From Saprospiraceae bacterium (lineage in GTDB: Bacteria > Bacteroidota > Bacteroidia > Chitinophagales > Saprospiraceae), in assembly GCA_016714785.1 (NCBI GenBank), contig JADKCC010000039.1, positions 1 through 21,805 on the forward strand: a stretch of DNA of 21,805 nt, written 5' to 3'. The notes beneath the pieces are model-generated. The model ran no database searches. It was not told where the DNA came from and saw only the letters and a program-made list of their open reading frames with translations. Shown piece after piece: positions 19,236 through 21,805 of the stretch (position 1 is its first letter; every line of letters begins with the position of its first letter). The position numbers and the translations under genes are program-made.

Positions 19236-19265
19236 CAAAAGTATCAAAGGACAAGATAAAATAAA
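19236..19265 (-). promoter_or_regulatory. Promoter-like site upstream of the sensor kinase
   Basis: On the minus strand TACTTTTG (19243-19236) matches TAnnTTTG, with TTTA (19265-19262) 18 nt upstream, close to the TTTG -33 element. The proposed kinase ATG lies 31 nt downstream, which supports that start. Confidence 0.4.
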
Positions 19266-19308
19266 GGGTAGAAACCTTGAGTCCATAGGGAAAACACCCT
19301 TATTTTAT
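19256..19308. repeat. Imperfect inverted repeat upstream of the sensor kinase
   Basis: ATAAAATAAAGGGT at 19256-19269 pairs with ACCCTTATTTTAT at 19296-19308 with one bulged A and a 26-nt spacer. It overlaps the -33 side of the kinase promoter-like site. It could be a regulator site, a weak terminator or the trace of a small element. Confidence 0.4.
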
Positions 19309-20121
19309 ATAAAAAATTAAATTTCGTAAATAAACACATATTTAATGGGTATTGTATCTATAAATTAGGCATTCACTACAGAAGTAAGAAACTTAGCTTA
19401 AAATAAAGTGCCAAATAATATTTCCATATCGCAAGAACTATATTCCACTTTCAATAGGGTCATAACGTACCATGTTAATAAGAAATGATCTTAAGCTTAT
19501 TAAGCCTATCTTAAATTAGAAAGTGAAAATCAGAAAAGAGGGAAAATCTCAAAAAAACACCCACAAAACTGGGAGGCATAAACCACTTGAATTATGGGTT
19601 TATCTAACTTTCAAATCTTGAAGATGGAAAGCAATTTTGCAGCATAATATTTCTTAAATGTAATACTTTATACTGGAAGTTTTGATTTTTGATTCATAGT
19701 TAATATGGTAAGTACCTGTTTCCATATCAATCAAGATGGCAGGAAATAAAATTAATTTAAACAAAATATTACTATAAATTTTTGCCAAAAATTTTAACGA
19801 GAGGTAACTCCAGACTTCCCCATAGGTAGGGATAAACAATATTAAGTTTACATAAAAAATGTCAAAGGTAAAAAAAGACGAAATCAAGTTGAAGATACTG
19901 TTTTCGTCGATATTTAGTGCTTGATGCCAGAAAACACTGATACTGGGTGTTAGCGCATTGAGCACCTAAACAGTATAAGTGGACTTAATCTTGAAGTTCT
20001 ACTGATTTAGAAAACGAGGTCTTTACAACTAAAGATCTGGACAGCTGTGATGGTATTCTACTGAAAATATCGGAGTAGCCTTGTAAGCAAAAATCCGAAT
20101 TTTGGAAGTAGGTATGGAACT
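19309..20121. other. Long degraded or intergenic stretch
   Basis: About 800 bp with stops in all frames apart from the ORF at 19654-19965 on the minus strand. No RNA gene, terminator or family could be supported. Confidence 0.45.
19654..19965 (-). other. Unidentified ORF of 103 codons, possible gene remnant
   Basis: An open frame in otherwise stop-rich sequence. It begins MLNALTPSISVFWHQALNID and ends ILIDMETGTYHINYESKIKT followed by SSIKYYI. The middle is hydrophobic and aromatic (FFTFDIFYVNLILFIPTYGE). The last 25 residues look like genuine protein, perhaps the C-terminus of a larger exported protein whose upstream part has decayed. No family recognised and no promoter seen; it may be chance. 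Confidence 0.25.
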
Positions 20122-21262
20122 ATGACGAAGATCACCTTGATTGTTGAAAAAGAAAAGTGGTATACTATATAGATAAGCTAAGTCCTGGAGCAAAAATTAT
20201 ATGCACGGATACCGTGATACCGTGAATGTTTTGGTGAAATATTGCGCAGCGTGCGAAACGGATACAATAATGGCTGAAGACGAAGGCATCAATACAGGCT
20301 TAGGGGCAACTTAGGGCCTAAAGGCAACAAGAAAGTGAGTCCCTTCGGTTTGTTATTTTCTAACCATATAGTGGTGTAAAATGTAAAAGTCGCCTACTAG
20401 ATACAGGGTTTGATTTTAATCATCAAGATTTGTAGGAAGACCAATTGTGCAACGATCCTTTAACACTGGTGAAACCACCCAAGACCCACATGGACACGGT
20501 ACTGCACCAGGAACAGCTTGCGGACCAATCAGCACTTAGGTAATTTTGAACGATATGGGAATAGCTCATAAAGCTAACATCTATATGAGAAAAGTTTTAA
20601 CAATGTAGGTAAGTGGCACCGATAGGCAAATACTTGCGGGTATCAATTGGGCGCAAGGACAAGGTTGCAAGTGATTAGTATGTCTTTGGGTGGAAGAGTC
20701 ACAGGGCTGGATTTTCTGCAATCTGAAAACACCGCATTAAACTTATTGAACAGGGCACCTTGATCGTTGCCGCTAGCGGGCAATGACTCAATCAAGCCAG
20801 CCAAATAAATCAGTGTCTCGCAACAAGTTGCCCTTCAATTATGGCTGTTGGCGCTGTTGGATGCACAAATGAATGTCGCTAGATTTTCAAATGGTGGCTT
20901 ATTTCAAGCTTATAGCTTAGTGGATATAGTAGGGCCGGGAGTAGGAGTATTTTTCGTCATGTCCCCGCACTCACCCAATATGGGGCCAGTAGGTATCAAG
21001 AGGCAATGCCAATGGGACTGGTATGGCAGCACCATGTAGCTGGGATTGCAGCACTGTGGATAGAAGCATCTGAATCTAACAGGGGCGAGCACTTTGGTCA
21101 AAACTCTTAAGTACAGCGAAGCCACTACCGCAGCATCAACAAAGAGATGTAAATTGCAGGGGATTAATTACCAAGCACTTATTTTCAAAGAACGCTTACC
21201 TGTGCGATGGCCAGCTCCATTTTGAGCATTTGAGCTTTGACAAGTACAATAAAATAATCTGA
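20122..21262 (+). pseudogene. Subtilisin-like (S8) serine protease, heavily degraded
   Basis: Blocks in several frames follow the S8 order. The catalytic Asp region is LLDTGFDFNHQDL (Asp codon 20400-20402), interrupted by a TAG straight after. The His region is DPHGHGTAPGTACGP (His codon 20495-20497). Then AHKANIYM, TDRQILAGINWAQGQG, VISMSLGGRVTGLDFLQSEN, an oxyanion-type VAASG...NDS, MAVGAVG, ARFSNGGLFQAYSLVDIVGP and GV. The serine motif reads NGTGMAAP then HVAGIAALWIEASES, with Gly (21020-21022) in place of the nucleophile Ser of GTSMA. LLSTAKPLP and GLI end the domain. The start (MTKITLIVEKEKWYTI at 20122) and the end are approximate. Dead by many stops, frameshifts and loss of Ser. Confidence 0.85.
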
Positions 21263-21805
21263 CATACCCTGACTTTAATAAGGGTCCAGGTATGTATTAT
21301 CTTACTTTTAAATTTACAGTAAAATGAAATCAAAATGGTTTAAATTCTTACCACACATGAAGACTTTAAATGTTTCGGCGATGTTGTAAAGAAAAATTAA
21401 AATTCTCAATCACTTAGAAAATATGTTGTGATAGAAATCAATACAACCAAAGAAAGCTGAAAATTTAAAAAAAACGTCCAAGGGTATTGTCTGTAGAAGA
21501 AGAAGGTTACTATCCTTACAATGAGTTCAGATCTGACTTCACAGTAGATCGCAAACAATTCTTAATTCAACTTGGCGTAGTTTCAAATTTTATTGGCTAT
21601 CGGATAACCAATTAATGCACGCTTTTAACCACGCATTTCAAAAAATATTTTCAAAGTAAAAATTAGGTAATTAATTTTTACAAAAACAGAGAGAAACCGA
21701 AAATCCGACTTAGAGTAGGTATAAATTTTTAAATGTATAATTAATGAAACGATGAATTTTAAATTTCCAAGAAGTGAGCTCATCATCTGAAGAAAAAAAT
21801 TATTC
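21263..21805. other. Unrecognised degraded tail of the window
   Basis: No frame longer than about 50 codons. One readable patch on the plus strand at about 21495-21615 encodes EEEGYYPYNEFRSDFTVDRK and QFLIQLGVVSNFIGYRITN before TAA; it may be a fragment of another lost gene. Nothing else can be supported except the inverted repeat at 21656-21681. Confidence 0.4.
21656..21681. terminator. AT-rich hairpin, possible terminator
   Basis: GTAAAAATTA (21656-21665) and TAATTTTTAC (21672-21681) are exact reverse complements around a 6-nt loop. The stem contains almost no G or C and there is no U tract, so function as a terminator is doubtful; it could equally be a protein-binding site. Confidence 0.25.

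Noticed and set aside
1..21805. CRISPR array, rRNA genes, phage structural genes or an origin
   Set aside because: No regularly spaced repeats, no rRNA-like conserved blocks, and no phage-type or DnaA-box clusters were seen.

Overview
The window looks like an AT-rich chromosomal segment from a member of the Bacteroidota, probably near the Saprospiria/Chitinophagia. The evidence is the gene families present: an ABC permease fused to an M1 aminopeptidase, a TPR-CHAT protease, a DISM-type sensor kinase with a LuxR regulator, DUF3761, and an IS21 element of Bacteroidota type. Two promoter-like sites fit the Bacteroidota pattern (about TTTG, 18-19 nt, TAnnTTTG). There are no rRNA or tRNA genes and no CRISPR array. 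The dominant property is gene breakage: only four genes read through without a lesion.

Left part (1-8158). A secreted papain-like (C1A) protease is followed 11 nt later by a long secreted TPR-CHAT (caspase-like) protease. Both are cut by frameshifts, and the CHAT gene also by stops, yet the catalytic Cys/His/Asn and His/Cys residues are all still encoded. Next come a possible PIN-like gene with one frameshift and, convergent to it, an intact overlapping pair: a HEPN-domain protein and a 106-aa partner of unknown type. Then follows a run of small secreted proteins: one with a PBCV basic adaptor-like C-terminus, one with an acidic region plus DUF3761, one interrupted by a single TAG, and one cut by an IS21 remnant.

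Middle part (8159-14072). The IS21 remnant keeps one end and a broken istB but has no istA. Leftward from about 14 kb runs a probable operon: a DUF2975-like membrane protein, a small XRE (YozG-like) regulator, an ABC ATPase, and an ABC permease/M1 peptidase fusion. A perfect 15-bp inverted repeat overlaps its likely promoter. All four genes are frameshifted.

Right part (14073-21805). Decay is much deeper: fmt (methionyl-tRNA formyltransferase), a DUF808 membrane protein, a response regulator, its sensor kinase, and a subtilisin-like protease, each with many stops and indels. Active-site substitutions also occur (subtilase Ser to Gly; kinase phospho-acceptor His apparently to Cys). Near-consensus promoters remain upstream of fmt and the kinase.

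The simplest reading is a genome region in progressive pseudogenisation, older on the right and younger on the left. An alternative for the left part only is uncorrected indel errors in a long-read assembly; in-frame stops and active-site substitutions argue that errors alone are not enough. Most candidate systems here (C1A-CHAT pair, HEPN pair, DUF2975-XRE-ABC-M1 operon) would be best studied in intact relatives.
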